Shown here piece by piece: positions 8,336 to 15,661 of a stretch of DNA of 20,000 bases. The notes under the pieces were generated by a model that ran no database searches, was not told where the DNA came from, and worked only from the letters and a program-made list of their open reading frames with translations. The DNA comes from Symbiodinium natans (Eukaryota > Sar > Dinophyceae > Suessiales > Symbiodiniaceae): NCBI GenBank assembly GCA_905221605.1, contig CAJNDS010002656.1, positions 1 through 20,000 on the forward strand. Direction: 5' to 3'. Position 1 is the first letter of the stretch. The number at the start of each line of letters is the position of its first letter. A program made the position numbers and the translations under genes.

Positions 8336-8720
8336 TATGTTCCTACAAGCAGGCTTGTAACTCGGGTGGCTCTTGGGTAGCCTGAAGTATCAACTAGGTG
8401 TTGGGGGCTTTTAGGGTTTCACGGGTGTTTATTTATGGTATTGACCAGGTGTTTGGTGTTTGGGTTTCCAGTTCTTGGGGGCAAGTGGCTGGACTTTTGG
8501 TGTTCCTAGTACAAGCAATAAGTGTGGAAACCCCCTTACCCTCCCCCCCCACCCCCCCCACCCCCACCCGATCCCCTCCCCTTTACACGATGGCAGAGAC
8601 AGAGCAAGGTCGGACCCGCCCACTAATTGACCCCAAACCCGAAAACCCCTTAGCGCTAAACACTGAACCCGAAACCCTAAACCCTAACCCGAATACCTCC
8701 CAAGACCCCAATTCCCAGAC
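8336..8720. other. Spacer with C-run and degenerate repeats
   Basis: Mostly unassigned sequence with C-rich runs at about 8533-8570 and diverged CCCTAAA-like units from about 8630. A 113-codon frame over 8398-8739 becomes proline/threonine/asparagine-rich over the runs and looks like a by-product of them; I do not call it. Confidence 0.5.
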
Positions 8721-8723
8721 GAG

Positions 8724-8818
8724 AGGTGGGGTTCCCTAAATTAGGTTCTTTTTAGGGGTTCCCATCAGAATTCGGAGCCTAATCTTATAGAAAATTTTGG
8801 TAAATTAGGGAACCTCCT
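8724..8818. mobile_element. Small hairpin element (MITE-like)
   Basis: GGTTCCCTAA at 8730-8739 pairs with TTAGGGAACC at 8805-8814; flanking GAGGTGG and CCTCC extend the pairing imperfectly. The body is AT-richer than its surroundings. It interrupts C-strand repeats that continue on both sides, as an insertion would. No coding capacity. Confidence 0.5.
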
Positions 8819-8839
8819 ATTAGCTCTCTCTTACGGCGG

Positions 8840-8905
8840 CTTACCCTCAACCCAAAACCCCAAACCCTAAACCCTAATCCCTAAACCCTAAACCCTAAAT
8901 AAACC

Positions 8906-8951
<46 letters not shown>

Positions 8952-8986
8952 ACCCTAAACCCTAAACCCTAAACCCTAAACCTTTG
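8840..8986. repeat. C-strand array with a homogenised CCCTCAA block
   Basis: CCCTAAA units frame a run of about seven consecutive CCCTCAA units (about 8905-8957). It ends in AAACCTTTGCAAG, giving an AG just before the island at 8991. Confidence 0.9.
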
Positions 8987-8990
8987 CAAG

Positions 8991-9063
8991 GCCATGGCGA
9001 AGTTCCGGCGCGACGGGGACGTGCAGCTGGGTGGAGCGATGGCGCGCTTTGTCAGCGATTTTG
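8991..9063 (+). CDS. Exon-like island: AMAKFRRDGDVQLGGAMARF peptide
   Basis: Twenty-four open codons plus one base start after TTTGCAAG and end at a GT in TTTTGGTCTAGGG, where the G-strand array begins. The pattern FRRDGDVQLGGAMA recalls the mid-part of an armadillo repeat (charged loop, then DVQ-x-GxxxA). It starts GCC ATG like the island at 4211 and has the same trailing phase (one extra base). CCCTAAA left and TTTAGGG right. Tentative member of the same gene. Confidence 0.45.
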
Positions 9064-9332
9064 GTCTAGGGTCTAGGGTTTTAGGGTTTAAGGTTTGGGG
9101 TTTAGGGTTTTAGGGTTTAGGGTTTCGGGTGAAGGGTTTGGGGTTTAGGGTTTTAGGGTTTAGGGTTTTAGGGTTTAGGGTTTAGGGTTTGGGGTTTGGG
9201 GTTTGGGGTTTAGGGTTCGGGGTTTAGGGTTTAGGGTTTAGGGTTTCGGGTTCAGGATTCAGGGTTTAGGGTTTGGGATTTTAGGGTTTAGGGATTTGGA
9301 TTTGGGGCTTGAGGTTGAGAGTTTAGGGTTTA
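9064..9332. repeat. G-strand telomere-like array with TTTGGGG variants
   Basis: Begins GTCTAGGGTCTAGGG at the donor-like edge of the island, then TTTAGGG mixed with runs of TTTGGGG. Confidence 0.88.
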
Positions 9333-9333
9333 G

Positions 9334-9496
9334 TTACATGGGTCCCTTACAATGGTCCCTTACCTTCTTGAAAGGGTTCTTGCATGAGGATGAGGTTTGG
9401 GACCACGCATCATCTAACATCAAGGACTTCGTGGATTTGTCGGCATGCGAGGATTCTCACAAGCTGGTGTCAATCGAAGAAGCCAGGGGCCGGTGA
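9334..9496 (+). CDS. Possible terminal exon, 53 codons plus TGA
   Basis: After GGGTTTAG the frame is AGT TAC ATG GGT CCC. It stays open through MGPLQWSLTFLKGFLHEDE, VWDHASSNIKDFVDLSACED and SHKLVSIEEARGR to TGA at 9494-9496. The peptide is varied, acidic/hydrophobic and convincing as coding sequence. A second acceptor-like AAAG lies at 9371-9374. I do not recognise a family. Downstream 9497-9600 is non-repetitive and ends in a T-run, which could be 3' UTR. It is one of the better islands although its left flank is G-strand repeat. Confidence 0.42.
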
Positions 9497-9880
9497 AGCT
9501 GCGAGTTCGTCAAAGCGCAATCGCACATCATGATTGCATGTTGCTTGGTTGTATCCTTCGCTGGTCGCTGGTATAGCTGACAGTTGGACGTTTTTTTTTT
9601 CTCTGGTCGAAGACTTAAGACTTCAGCCCTGAAGCCTGAACCCATAAATATGAAGCCCGGCCCTAAACAACCCTATCAAGTGTAAACCCCCGAAACAACA
9701 CAACAGTTCCAAAGAAGAGCTCAACCTTGATGATCGACTCAAGTCGTCTCCTTTCTGCAACAGATGTTCTGTGTAAAAGCGCAGGATATCGACAAGAGAA
9801 CAAGGGAGAACCCCAACGCCCCAAGCCACAAAAGTCCAAAAAGATAGCTGTAGGTTTTACTACTTAAGAGTCTCCAAATC
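9497..9880. other. Non-repetitive spacer, possible 3' UTR start
   Basis: This stretch is free of heptamers except at its ends and has a T-run at about 9590-9600. Minus-strand frames (9457-9645, 9623-9829) are open for 62-68 codons but show no motif and no splice support. I see no recognisable gene. Confidence 0.4.
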
Positions 9881-10016
9881 TTCAAGCCCTAAACCGCCGA
9901 AACCCCTAGACCCCCCTACACCTCTACACCCATACCCTAATCCCTCAACCCTCAACCCTAAACCCTAAACCCCAAACCCTAAGCCCTAAACCCTAAACCC
10001 TAAACCCCAAACCCAG
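9881..10016. repeat. C-strand telomere-like array
   Basis: Diverged on the left, CCCTAAA nearly perfect toward the right, ending CCCCAAACCCAG immediately before the island at 10017, a clear AG acceptor candidate formed by the array itself. Confidence 0.85.
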
Positions 10017-10103
10017 GCTTGGTGGCCTCTGCGTGTCCTCAGACGCCTGCGCCATCTCGGCCGCAAAGTACGGCGGCATCAATGCGCCTTGGCTCGATTC
10101 GGG
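10017..10103 (+). CDS. Exon-like island: SSDACAISAAKYGGINAPWL peptide
   Basis: Eighty-seven GC-rich bases lie between ...AAACCCAG and GGGGTTTCGGGG. The frame CTT GGT GGC CTC TGC gives LGGLCVSSDACAISAAKYGG then INAPWLDS, which looks like real protein. All three frames are open, so the choice is by plausibility. The AISAAKYGGINA part could be an armadillo-type helix end, weakly. CCCTAAA left, TTTAGGG-type right. Confidence 0.42.
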
Positions 10104-10246
10104 GTTTCGGGGTTTTGGGTTTGGGGTTTGGGGTTAGGGCTTGGGGTTTAGGGTTTGGGGTTTGGGGTTAGGGCTTGGGGTTTAGGGCTTGGGGTTTAGG
10201 GTTTGGGGTTTAGGGCTTGCGGTTTAGGGTTTAGGGCTTAGGGTTT
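10104..10246. repeat. G-strand telomere-like array with TTTGGGG and TTAGGGC variants
   Basis: Starts GTTTCGGGGTTTTGGG at the island's right edge. Alternating TTTGGGG / TTAGGGC-type units repeat as a longer compound unit of about 21-28 bp. Confidence 0.85.
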
Positions 10247-10458
10247 CAAACCTAGCAATCATCCTTAGAAAAGAAGAGCTGCCATAGCGAGCCTTTTAGC
10301 CTTCAACAAGGCCCCAGCATCGAGGCTCAAGCCGCAAAAGCTTAATCCTCGACTCAAAGGTCTCACCCTCAACCCCTAAATTAGGGTTTAGGGTTTAGGG
10401 TTTAGGATTTAGGGTTTGGGTTATTTAAGAACCCAACACCTAAGCCACTAGCCCTGCC
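10247..10458. other. Spacer with a short mixed telomere-like patch
   Basis: Unassigned unique sequence (10250-10370), then a short patch in which CCCCTAAA meets TTTAGGG head to head (10373-10425), then a C-strand-like lead ending CCCTGCCAG before the next island. Confidence 0.5.
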
Positions 10459-10460
10459 AG

Positions 10461-10533
10461 GTGATGACGGCCGCGCTGGAACGGCACGCGCAGCGCCCGG
10501 ATGTGCTTATCGCCGCAGCTTGCCAGGAATGAG
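10461..10533 (+). CDS. Exon-like island: TAALERHAQRPDVLIAAACQ peptide
   Basis: After CCTGCCAG the frame GTG ATG ACG GCC GCG CTG gives VMTAALERHAQRPDVLIAA then ACQE. This resembles an armadillo repeat core (xAAL-x2-H-x4-PDV-x3-AAC). A TGA at 10530-10532 follows just before the GT of GAGGTTTTGGG, so in this frame the exon would have to end earlier, for example at a GA donor after CAG (dinoflagellates are known to use GC and GA donors), or the frame is wrong. Another frame is open throughout. Confidence 0.42.
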
Positions 10534-10930
10534 GTTTTGGGTTTGAACCCTAAATCCAAAGGCCTAAGCCCTGTAAACCCTAAGGGCCTTAGAATAAGAT
10601 CGGGATGCAGCATTGGAGTATATTTTTTTCTTGGGGGGGGGGGGGGGGGGGGAAGAGGTAAATTCATAGCGGGTTTAGGGTCTAGTTTTCAGGTTTAGTT
10701 TGGGGGTTTTGGGGATCAGGCGACTAGGGGTTAGAGGGTTTAAAGGTCTACAGGGTTTAGGGTTTAGTGGTTCAGGTATTTTAGGGTTTTGCGAAAGCCC
10801 CTGAAGCCCTTAAAGCTCTCAACGCCCTACAACAAGAGGTGAGGGTTTACGAGAATAGGGGGCCCCAAAATAGATCCCAAATAGTAGGATTCACGCATAA
10901 TCAGGACCCCAAAAAGGTACCCCCTCAATT
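10534..10930. other. Mixed spacer with G-run and alternating repeats
   Basis: Holds a short CCCTAAG/CCCTAAA patch, a G-run of about 19 (10634-10653), TTTAGGG-like repeats to about 10795, CCCTTAAAG-like units and unique AT-richer sequence at 10830-10930. No gene seen. Confidence 0.5.
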
Positions 10931-10997
10931 TCAGAAACCCTAAACCCGAAACCCTAAACCCTAAACCCTAAACCCCAAGCCCCAAACCCTAAACCAC
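10931..10997. repeat. C-strand telomere-like array
   Basis: CCCTAAA and CCCGAAA/CCCCAAA variants ending CCCTAAACCACCAG, giving an AG acceptor candidate. Confidence 0.85.
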
Positions 10998-11000
10998 CAG

Positions 11001-11120
11001 GTATCGGAGACCTTGGCGCTCATCGCCTCCACGCGTAAGGAGGACATACTGCAGCGGATGATGCCCGCCCTGCCGCTTGGAGCGGGCAAACTCAAGGGAC
11101 TAAAGGAGGGACCCTCATAA
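11001..11120 (+). CDS. Exon-like island: VSETLALIASTRKEDILQRM peptide
   Basis: After ACCACCAG the frame GTA TCG GAG ACC TTG is open for 39 codons to TAA. The first 30 residues (VSETLALIASTRKEDILQRM then MPALPLGAGK) are amphipathic helical and coding-like; the tail GLKEGPS runs into unrelated sequence, so the true end is probably earlier. A GTAAGG donor-like site lies at 11035. Could follow the island at 10461 in an armadillo-type protein (CQE then VSETLALIAS), a guess from spacing and helix pattern. Confidence 0.42.
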   Translation, partial: VSETLALIASTRKEDILQRMMPALPLGAGKLKGLKEGPS

Positions 11121-11386
11121 GGGACCTGAAGGGGCTATTTGGGGTTCTCCTTAGGTATCTATAGGGACTACAGGAGGTATTATATATATATATATATATG
11201 CATACGGGTTATGTAGGGGGATAAGATTAAGGGTCCCTTCTAGGGGTCCCTTTTTACCGATTAGCAAAAGGTTCATAGGCTTTTGAGAGAGAAGGGTTGC
11301 GGGTTTTAGGGGGGTTTAGGACTTCTAGGTTCACAGGCTTCCAAGGGAGGGGTTTAGGTTTTAGAGTTCAGGGTTTGAAGTCTTAG
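11121..11386. other. Spacer with AGGGACC repeats and a TA microsatellite
   Basis: GGGACC/GGGACT boxes recur (11096-11170) and face AGGGTCCC and GGGGTCCCTTT (about 11230-11255) in opposite orientation, a possible weak foldback. (TA)10 runs at about 11180-11199. From 11290 the sequence is TTTAGGG-like. Confidence 0.5.
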
Positions 11387-11491
11387 GTTTGTTTGGCGCT
11401 GTGGAGTTTCAAGCAGCACAAGTATGAGAATTCGCATGCGTATGAATTGAGGTATCAGGACAGACCTTTGGTGAATACTGGGCTGGGATGA
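11387..11491 (+). CDS. Possible terminal exon, 34 codons plus TGA
   Basis: After TCTTAG the frame GTT TGT TTG GCG CTG TGG is open through WSFKQHKYENSHAYELRYQD and RPLVNTGLG to TGA at 11489-11491. The residue mix (aromatic, charged) is unlike the repeat-derived frames nearby and looks like true coding sequence. Family unknown. G-strand repeats left, C-strand-like units right. Confidence 0.35.
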   Translation, partial: VCLALWSFKQHKYENSHAYELRYQDRPLVNTGLG

Positions 11492-11609
11492 ACTGTGCAA
11501 CCCTCACACCCCAAGCTCCAAACCCTACATCCTCTGGACCCCCAACAACAGTAGGGAAAAACCTTGAAAACCAAGTAGTCTGCACGGCCTCGGGGAGGAG
11601 ACTCCTAAA

Positions 11610-11700
11610 CCCTAAACCCTAAACCCTAAACCCTAAACCCTAAACCCTAAACCCTAAACCCTAAACCCTAAACCCTAAACCCTAAACCCTAAACCCTAAA
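11610..11700. repeat. Perfect CCCTAAA array, 13 units
   Basis: Ninety-one bases of exact heptamers immediately left of the small island at 11707. Confidence 0.95.
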
Positions 11701-11706
11701 TTTAAG

Positions 11707-11751
11707 AGCCTCCGGCTCAAGCCGCCGACCCCGCAGGAGAACAAGTTTAAG
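11707..11751 (+). CDS. Exon-like micro-island: SLRLKPPTPQENKFK
   Basis: Fifteen codons sit exactly between ...TTTAAG and AAG|GTTTGGGGTTTGG, with an AG on the left and a GT on the right. Only 45 bases, so chance openness is likely, but composition and borders match the other islands. CCCTAAA left, G-strand and G-run right. Confidence 0.3.
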
Positions 11752-12030
11752 GTTTGGGGTTTGGTGATTTTGTTTGCGGTTGGGGGGGGGGGGGGTGGTG
11801 GGTGGGGGTGGGGGTGGGGTGGGGGGGTGTTGGGGGTGGGGGTGGGGGGTGTGGGGGGGGGGGGTGGGGGTGGTGGGTGGTGGTGGGGTGGGGGGGGTAG
11901 TGGGGTGTAGGGGGTGGGTTGGTAGGGGGGGGGTAGTAGGGGGGGGGTAAGTGGGGGGTGGTGGGGGGTGGGTGGGGGGGTAGGGGGGTGGGGTAGGGGG
12001 GGGGGGGAGGGGGGGAGGGTTTTTTTTTTT
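11752..12030. repeat. G-rich tract, strong G-quadruplex potential, ending in a T-run
   Basis: About 230 bases of G-runs broken by T or GT (GGGGGTGGTGGGTGGGGGTG and similar), then a T-run at about 12020-12030. The proline-rich minus-strand frames across it are artefacts. Assembly length is unlikely to be exact. Confidence 0.85.
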
Positions 12031-12214
12031 GCCAAAAGAGCCCCTATGCCCTGTGCGAAAACGCCTATGGTCCATGAGTTTACGCGGTGTGGGTGGCCTG
12101 TTCCTCCACGGAAAAGCTGGCGGGGTACCCCCCCCCCCCGCGTTTTAGGGGGTAAGGAGGGAAAGAGGGAGGTTTTCACTTTTTCCCATCCAACACGCCG
12201 CCAGGGTCGGCGGA
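12031..12214. repeat. Composite repeat copy 2 with conserved 30-bp tail
   Basis: Same order as copy 1 (3868-4135): G-rich run, unique middle, C-run, a GGAGGGAAAGAGGGAGG-like stretch, then CCATCCAACACGCCGCC and AGGGTCGGCGGACCC before CCCTAAA. Confidence 0.62.
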
Positions 12215-12375
12215 CCCTAAACCCTAAACCCTAAACCCTAAACCCTAAACCCTAAACCCTAAACCCTAAACCCTAAACCCTAAACCCTAAACCCTAAACC
12301 CTAAACCCTAAACCCTAAACCCTAAACCCTAAACCCTAAACCCTAAACCCTAAACCCTAAACCCTAAACCCTAAA
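12215..12375. repeat. Longest perfect CCCTAAA array, 23 units
   Basis: One hundred and sixty-one bases of exact heptamers, then variants (CCCTCAA, CCCCAAA, CCCCAAG) and more CCCTAAA to 12440. It lies directly downstream of the conserved GGTCGGCGGA tail and upstream of the integrase-like exon. Confidence 0.95.
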
Positions 12376-12474
12376 CCCTCAACCCCAAACCCCAAACCCC
12401 AAGCCCTAAACCCTAAACCCTAAACCCTAAACCCTAAACCCTATAAACCCTAAGCCATTGCTCAAGCGTTGCAG

Positions 12475-12783
12475 TGTTGGCCTCGACGGCGGCTGTGTCG
12501 CATGACGCCCGAGCACTGGAGGCAGCACGTGCAAAACAACCATGTGCCTTACCGCTGCGATTGCGCAGTGTGTGTTGGTGGTGCTGGTACAGGTAGACGA
12601 CACCGGGGGGTTGCACATCCAGATGTGTACTCTTTGTCCGCTGACGTAGCGGGTCCCATTCGGGTGCCAGCCAAGGACCCTGAAGGTCGCAGCAGACACC
12701 CTCCCGCGTTGAAGTACTTCTTGGCAGCGTCCTACCGCTTCCCAAGACTCCAGGGAACGAAGGACGAACCCGACCCAAGTCAG
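12475..12783 (+). CDS. Ty1/copia-type integrase fragment (zinc finger and start of core)
   Basis: The 103-codon open stretch reads, in order: CWPRRRLCRMTPEHWRQHV; an H/C-rich zinc-binding segment HVPYRCDCAVC (H-x4-C-x-C-x2-C, with further H residues just upstream); GTGRRHRGVAHPDVY; then LSADVAGP, which fits the first catalytic Asp region of a retroviral-type integrase core, and KYFLAASYRFP. It integrates element DNA in family members. Only the N-terminal part of the integrase is present, so it cannot be active alone. It starts after CGTTGCAG and ends CAAGTCAG|GTTAAG, both good splice borders, so it may be an exon derived from a retroelement or one piece of an intron-split copy. C-strand repeats flank both sides. 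Confidence 0.72.
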
Positions 12784-13258
12784 GTTAAGCCTAGACCCCG
12801 AACCCTAAACCCCAAAAGCTCAGACCCCCTAAGACCCTACAAGCTCTGAGCTCATATCAAGCCCTAGAACCCTAGAAGCCTAAAACCCTCAACCCTAAAA
12901 CCGTTCCAAAGCCCTACAGCATCCTCTTACACACCCCCAAACTTAAAACCCTTTTGCCCCGGAAGCCCGAAACCCTAAACCCGAAAGCCCGAAGCCCTAA
13001 AACCTTATAACCCCGAAGCCCCAAAACCCTCAAGAAAGCCCTAAACCCTAAACTTTAAAGCCCTAAGACCCCCCAAACCCTCAAGGCCCAAAGCCCTAAC
13101 CCTAAAGCCCTTCAACCCCAAAACCCTAAACCCTAAAGCCCCAAACCCTAAACCCTAAACCCTAAACCCTAAACCCTAAACCCTAAAGCCCCAAACCCTA
13201 AACCCTAAACCCTAAACAAAACTAAACCCGAAAACCCTAAAACACCGAGAAAGCCCAG
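12784..13258. repeat. Degenerate C-strand repeats
   Basis: CCCTAAA variants throughout (CCCGAAGCC, CCCTAAAGCC, CCCTAAGACC), nearly perfect at 13140-13215. CCCTAAAGCCCCAAA recurs as a compound unit. Ends AGAAAGCCCAG, an AG before the next island. No gene. Confidence 0.8.
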
Positions 13259-13316
13259 ATCTCCATTGCGCGCCTTGTTGGCGCAGCACGCGGAAACAGG
13301 CACTCGGGAGTCCGAG
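13259..13316 (+). CDS. Exon-like island: SPLRALLAQHAETGTRESE
   Basis: Between AAGCCCAG and GAG|GTGCGGG, the frame TCT CCA TTG CGC GCC TTG TTG gives 19 codons ending exactly at the donor. The peptide is an amphipathic helix with a charged end and could be part of an armadillo/HEAT-like array. A second frame (ISIARLVGAARGNRHS) is also open. CCCTAAA left, TTTAGGG right. Confidence 0.4.
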
Positions 13317-13540
13317 GTGCGGGGGCTCAGGGGGGTTTAGGGTTGTAGGGTTTTAGGGTTTAGGGTTTGGGGGTTAGGGTGTGCGGGGGCTCAGGGGGCT
13401 CAGGGGGTTTAGGGTTTTAGGGTTTAGGGTTGTAGAGTTTAGGGTTTAGGGTTTAGGGTTTGGGGGTTAGGGTTTGGGGGTTTATAGGGTTTAGGGATTA
13501 GGGTTCAGGGTCCTTGTAGGGTTCACGGTATGGGTTTCTG
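13317..13540. repeat. G-strand telomere-like array with repeated GTGCGGGGGCTCAGG
   Basis: GTGCGGGGGCTCAGGGGG occurs twice (about 13317 and 13380), so the array start, including the candidate donor, has itself been duplicated. TTTAGGG units and variants follow. Confidence 0.8.
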
Positions 13541-14000
13541 GGCTTTGCAGGGTTTAGGGGTTTTAGAGGGTGTCGGTTTGGGTCTAGTTTGTTCTTTTGT
13601 GTGGGGTTCGGTTTGGGGTTTAGCTTTATGGTTTTGGGGTTCGGGGGCTTATAGGGGTTCAGGAGTTCAGGGGTTTAGGGCTGTGCGCTGTGCGGGTTGG
13701 GTTCTTAGGGCTCTTATAGGATTAGGGTTTCTGGATTTGGGCCTTCCTCACATAGGGTTAGCCTTATATAACCCTCAACCCTAACCCCTAACCCCAAAAC
13801 CCCGCAGACCCAAGATCCCAAAAGACTACAGCCTGAATGTTTTCGGGTTTAGGGTTTAGGGGCTTTTCGGTTTAGAGGTCTGCGGCTTGGGGCTTAGGGT
13901 TTAGGGGTTAGGGTTTAGGGTTTCGAGGGTCTGGGTATCTCAATGGAGGGCCTATAAAAAAAACTCCACCCTATCTCAATCACGGCACTTCAGCTCCCCC
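13541..14000. other. Degenerate telomere-like sequence
   Basis: G-strand variants to about 13740, a C-strand patch to 13810, another G-strand patch at 13840-13930, then a short unique stretch with TATAAAAAAAACTCC. An 84-codon frame (13530-13784) is W/G/L-rich as expected from translating TTTGGGG-type repeats; not a gene. Confidence 0.6.
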
Positions 14001-14096
14001 AAACCCTAAACCCTAATCCCTAAACCCTAAACCCTAAACCCTAAACCCTACACCCTAAACCCTAAACCCTAAACCCTAAACCCTAAACCTCTTACC
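14001..14096. repeat. C-strand telomere-like array
   Basis: About 13 CCCTAAA units with single variants (CCCTAAT, CCCTACA). Confidence 0.9.
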
Positions 14097-14112
14097 TCTT
14101 GAACCCTCAGAC

Positions 14113-14210
14113 TTGGGCTGTTCCCCTTCTACTAATAGTCCTTGAGAGGATTATAGTACCCCTATGATAATCACTATGAAGGGCTGTTACTAAAAGGGGG
14201 GAGCATCCCA
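14113..14210. mobile_element. Hairpin element, family H1 copy 1 (diverged)
   Basis: GGGCTGTTCCCCTTCTACTA faces TACTAAAAGGGGGGAGCATC with mismatches. The interior TAATAGTCCTTGAGAGGATTATAGTACCCC matches the interior of the element at 16825-16915 (AACAGTCCTT, ATTCTAGTACCCC). Two related copies in one window support a small MITE family. Confidence 0.6.
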
Positions 14211-14297
14211 ACCTCAGACAAAAAAGCCCCGTTTATTGTAAACTCTGGAGCCCTAAGCCTGTAGGAAATTGAGGAATGAGGTGGCACCTTAAAATCT

Positions 14298-14328
<31 letters not shown>

Positions 14329-14590
14329 AAGAGTCCTCCCAGACTCTACACCCTGAATCCCTAGACCCCCGCAACTCTAAGCCCTAAATCCCTCAACCCC
14401 GAAAAATCTCAACCTGTGATAAACCCAATACCCAAAAGGAATAGTGTTAATAGTGTGTGAACGATGTGAACGAAGAACCCAACCTTGTAGCTCCTAGAAA
14501 GTACTGTGTCCCAGTTCTAGCTTCATGAATACGGCCGTCCCCCAGAATCCTTCCTGTCAAAGCCTTTTATACTGGATTTCTAAGGTACTA
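14211..14590. other. Unassigned spacer left of the mitochondrial fragment
   Basis: Sparse CCCTAAA-like units to about 14410, then unique sequence that becomes AT-rich near 14575. The stretch 14440-14560 might be mitochondrial too (fragmented rRNA is usual in dinoflagellate mitochondria), but I cannot match it to an rRNA. Confidence 0.4.
14296..14326. repeat. C homopolymer tract
   Basis: About 26 or more C in a row; its true length is uncertain in any assembly. The glycine-rich minus-strand frame across it is an artefact. Confidence 0.9.
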
Positions 14591-14667
14591 AAAGCCCAAT
14601 CAATTTATAATGGAAATATAAGGATGAAAGACGCATGATTTCCATATTAAATTTTTGGTCTTTTAAC

Positions 14668-14729
14668 GGGCTAGTAATTTAGTATATTTTCATGCGTAAT
14701 CCTTATAAAATATACTAAATTATAAGCCC
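14668..14729. repeat. Inverted repeat, 23-bp arms, 3' of cob
   Basis: GGGCTAGTAATTTAGTATAT at 14668 and ATATACTAAATTATAAGCCC ending at 14729 pair over 23 bp with two mismatches, around a loop of 16 bases. A second, short stem, CGCGGC (14751-14756) with GCCGCG (14775-14780), lies beside it. Such structures are common in dinoflagellate mitochondrial DNA. Confidence 0.8.
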
Positions 14730-15661
14730 TTACAATATTATTATTATTATCGCGGCTTCAAGAATAAACTTATTGCCGCGTGTACAGATAATAGAATAAT
14801 AGTACGAAGTGTGTGAAAGAGCGAATATACTGAGCGAAAGAACACAACGAAGTACACACCAGAAAATAAGAAGATAACAATGTAATGTCAAGATACGACC
14901 ATAAGATAGAAAGTTGTCTACAGGAAATTGACCACCTATCCAAATAAAAGAAAAAAGTGAAAGAAACCAAAAGCACAGATAAAAACCATTAAATCTACTG
15001 GATGTCTTAATTATAAAATAGAATGACATTGAAAGACTTCTCATAAAGTCAAATAGGATGAAGATAGAAGTAAATAAGATAATGAATCCTGCATTTTTAT
15101 TTGGTGCAGCTTTTAACATAGCATATTGGCATAAGAAATACCATTCAGGTACTATATGTAAAGGAGTAAGTAATCCACATGCTTCTAATGCATTATCTGG
15201 ATGTGAGAAAGAAGAGAAGCCGAAATGAATTTGAAGAAGATATAGATAGAGAATTAATATCTTTCCATAGAAATCTTTACTAATAATGAAAGGAAAAATG
15301 CTATTTTATTATTAGTGGAATTCCTTAAAGGATTATTAGAAGATAGAAAATGTAGATTAAAAATATGAAAAAGAAGAAAAGCACAAAGAAGAAATGGAAA
15401 TAGAAAATGAAAGACAAAGAACCTCTTTAATGTTGGATTGCAAATATAATGTCCTCCACAAAGCCATTCTATTAAAGATGGAAATGGAGATAATAAATTT
15501 GTAATTACTGTAACTCCTCATAAACTCATGTGTCCTAAAGGTAAAACATAACCCATAAATGCTGTTCCCATTAAGAAGAAGTAAATAACAATTCCAGAAA
15601 ACCAAGTATTTGGATTATAAAAATATGAAGCATAAGATATAGCTCTTCCAAGATGAAGAAA
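14730..15661 (-). pseudogene. cob: Cytochrome b (cob) fragment of mitochondrial origin, N-terminus missing
   Basis: Cytochrome b is the membrane core of respiratory complex III. Read on the minus strand from 15661: [12 protein letters not shown] (contains the second haem-ligand His of the first pair), [20 protein letters not shown], then ITNLLSPFPSLIEWLCGG, NPTLKRFFVFH...FH (H-x13-H, second haem pair), SSNNPL, STNNKIAFF, SKDFYGK, SHPDNALEACGLLTPLHIVP with EWYF completing the Qo-site PEWY motif, NKNAGFIILFTSIFILF, and FPVDNFLSYGRILTL. About the first quarter of the protein is absent. Two lesions: an in-frame TGA at 15518-15520 where MS-[F/L]-W-G expects Trp, and a one-base loss at about 15285-15295 between KIAFF and PFIISKDF. 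Beyond about 14850 the match fades; the frame stays open to TAA at 14730-14732. TGA could be nuclear decay or an unedited mitochondrial codon (A-to-G editing is known there). Confidence 0.85.

Noticed and set aside
10250-10370. tRNA-like sequence
   Set aside because: No cloverleaf could be drawn and no T-loop consensus is present.
11682-12179. Proline/histidine-rich minus-strand open frames up to 165 codons
   Set aside because: They translate a G-run/T tract; composition alone explains the openness and no domain is present.
12215-12375. True chromosome end
   Set aside because: Arrays are interstitial, in both orientations and followed by other sequence, so none marks a terminus.
13530-13784. 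84-codon W/G/L-rich frame
   Set aside because: It is a translation of degenerate TTTGGGG-type repeats.
14440-14560. Fragment of mitochondrial rRNA next to cob
   Set aside because: GACGGCCGTATTC on the minus strand only loosely recalls a large-subunit rRNA motif; the match was too weak to call.
15357-15605. 82-codon minus-strand frame over the NUMT
   Set aside because: It is out of frame with the clear cytochrome b match over the same bases.
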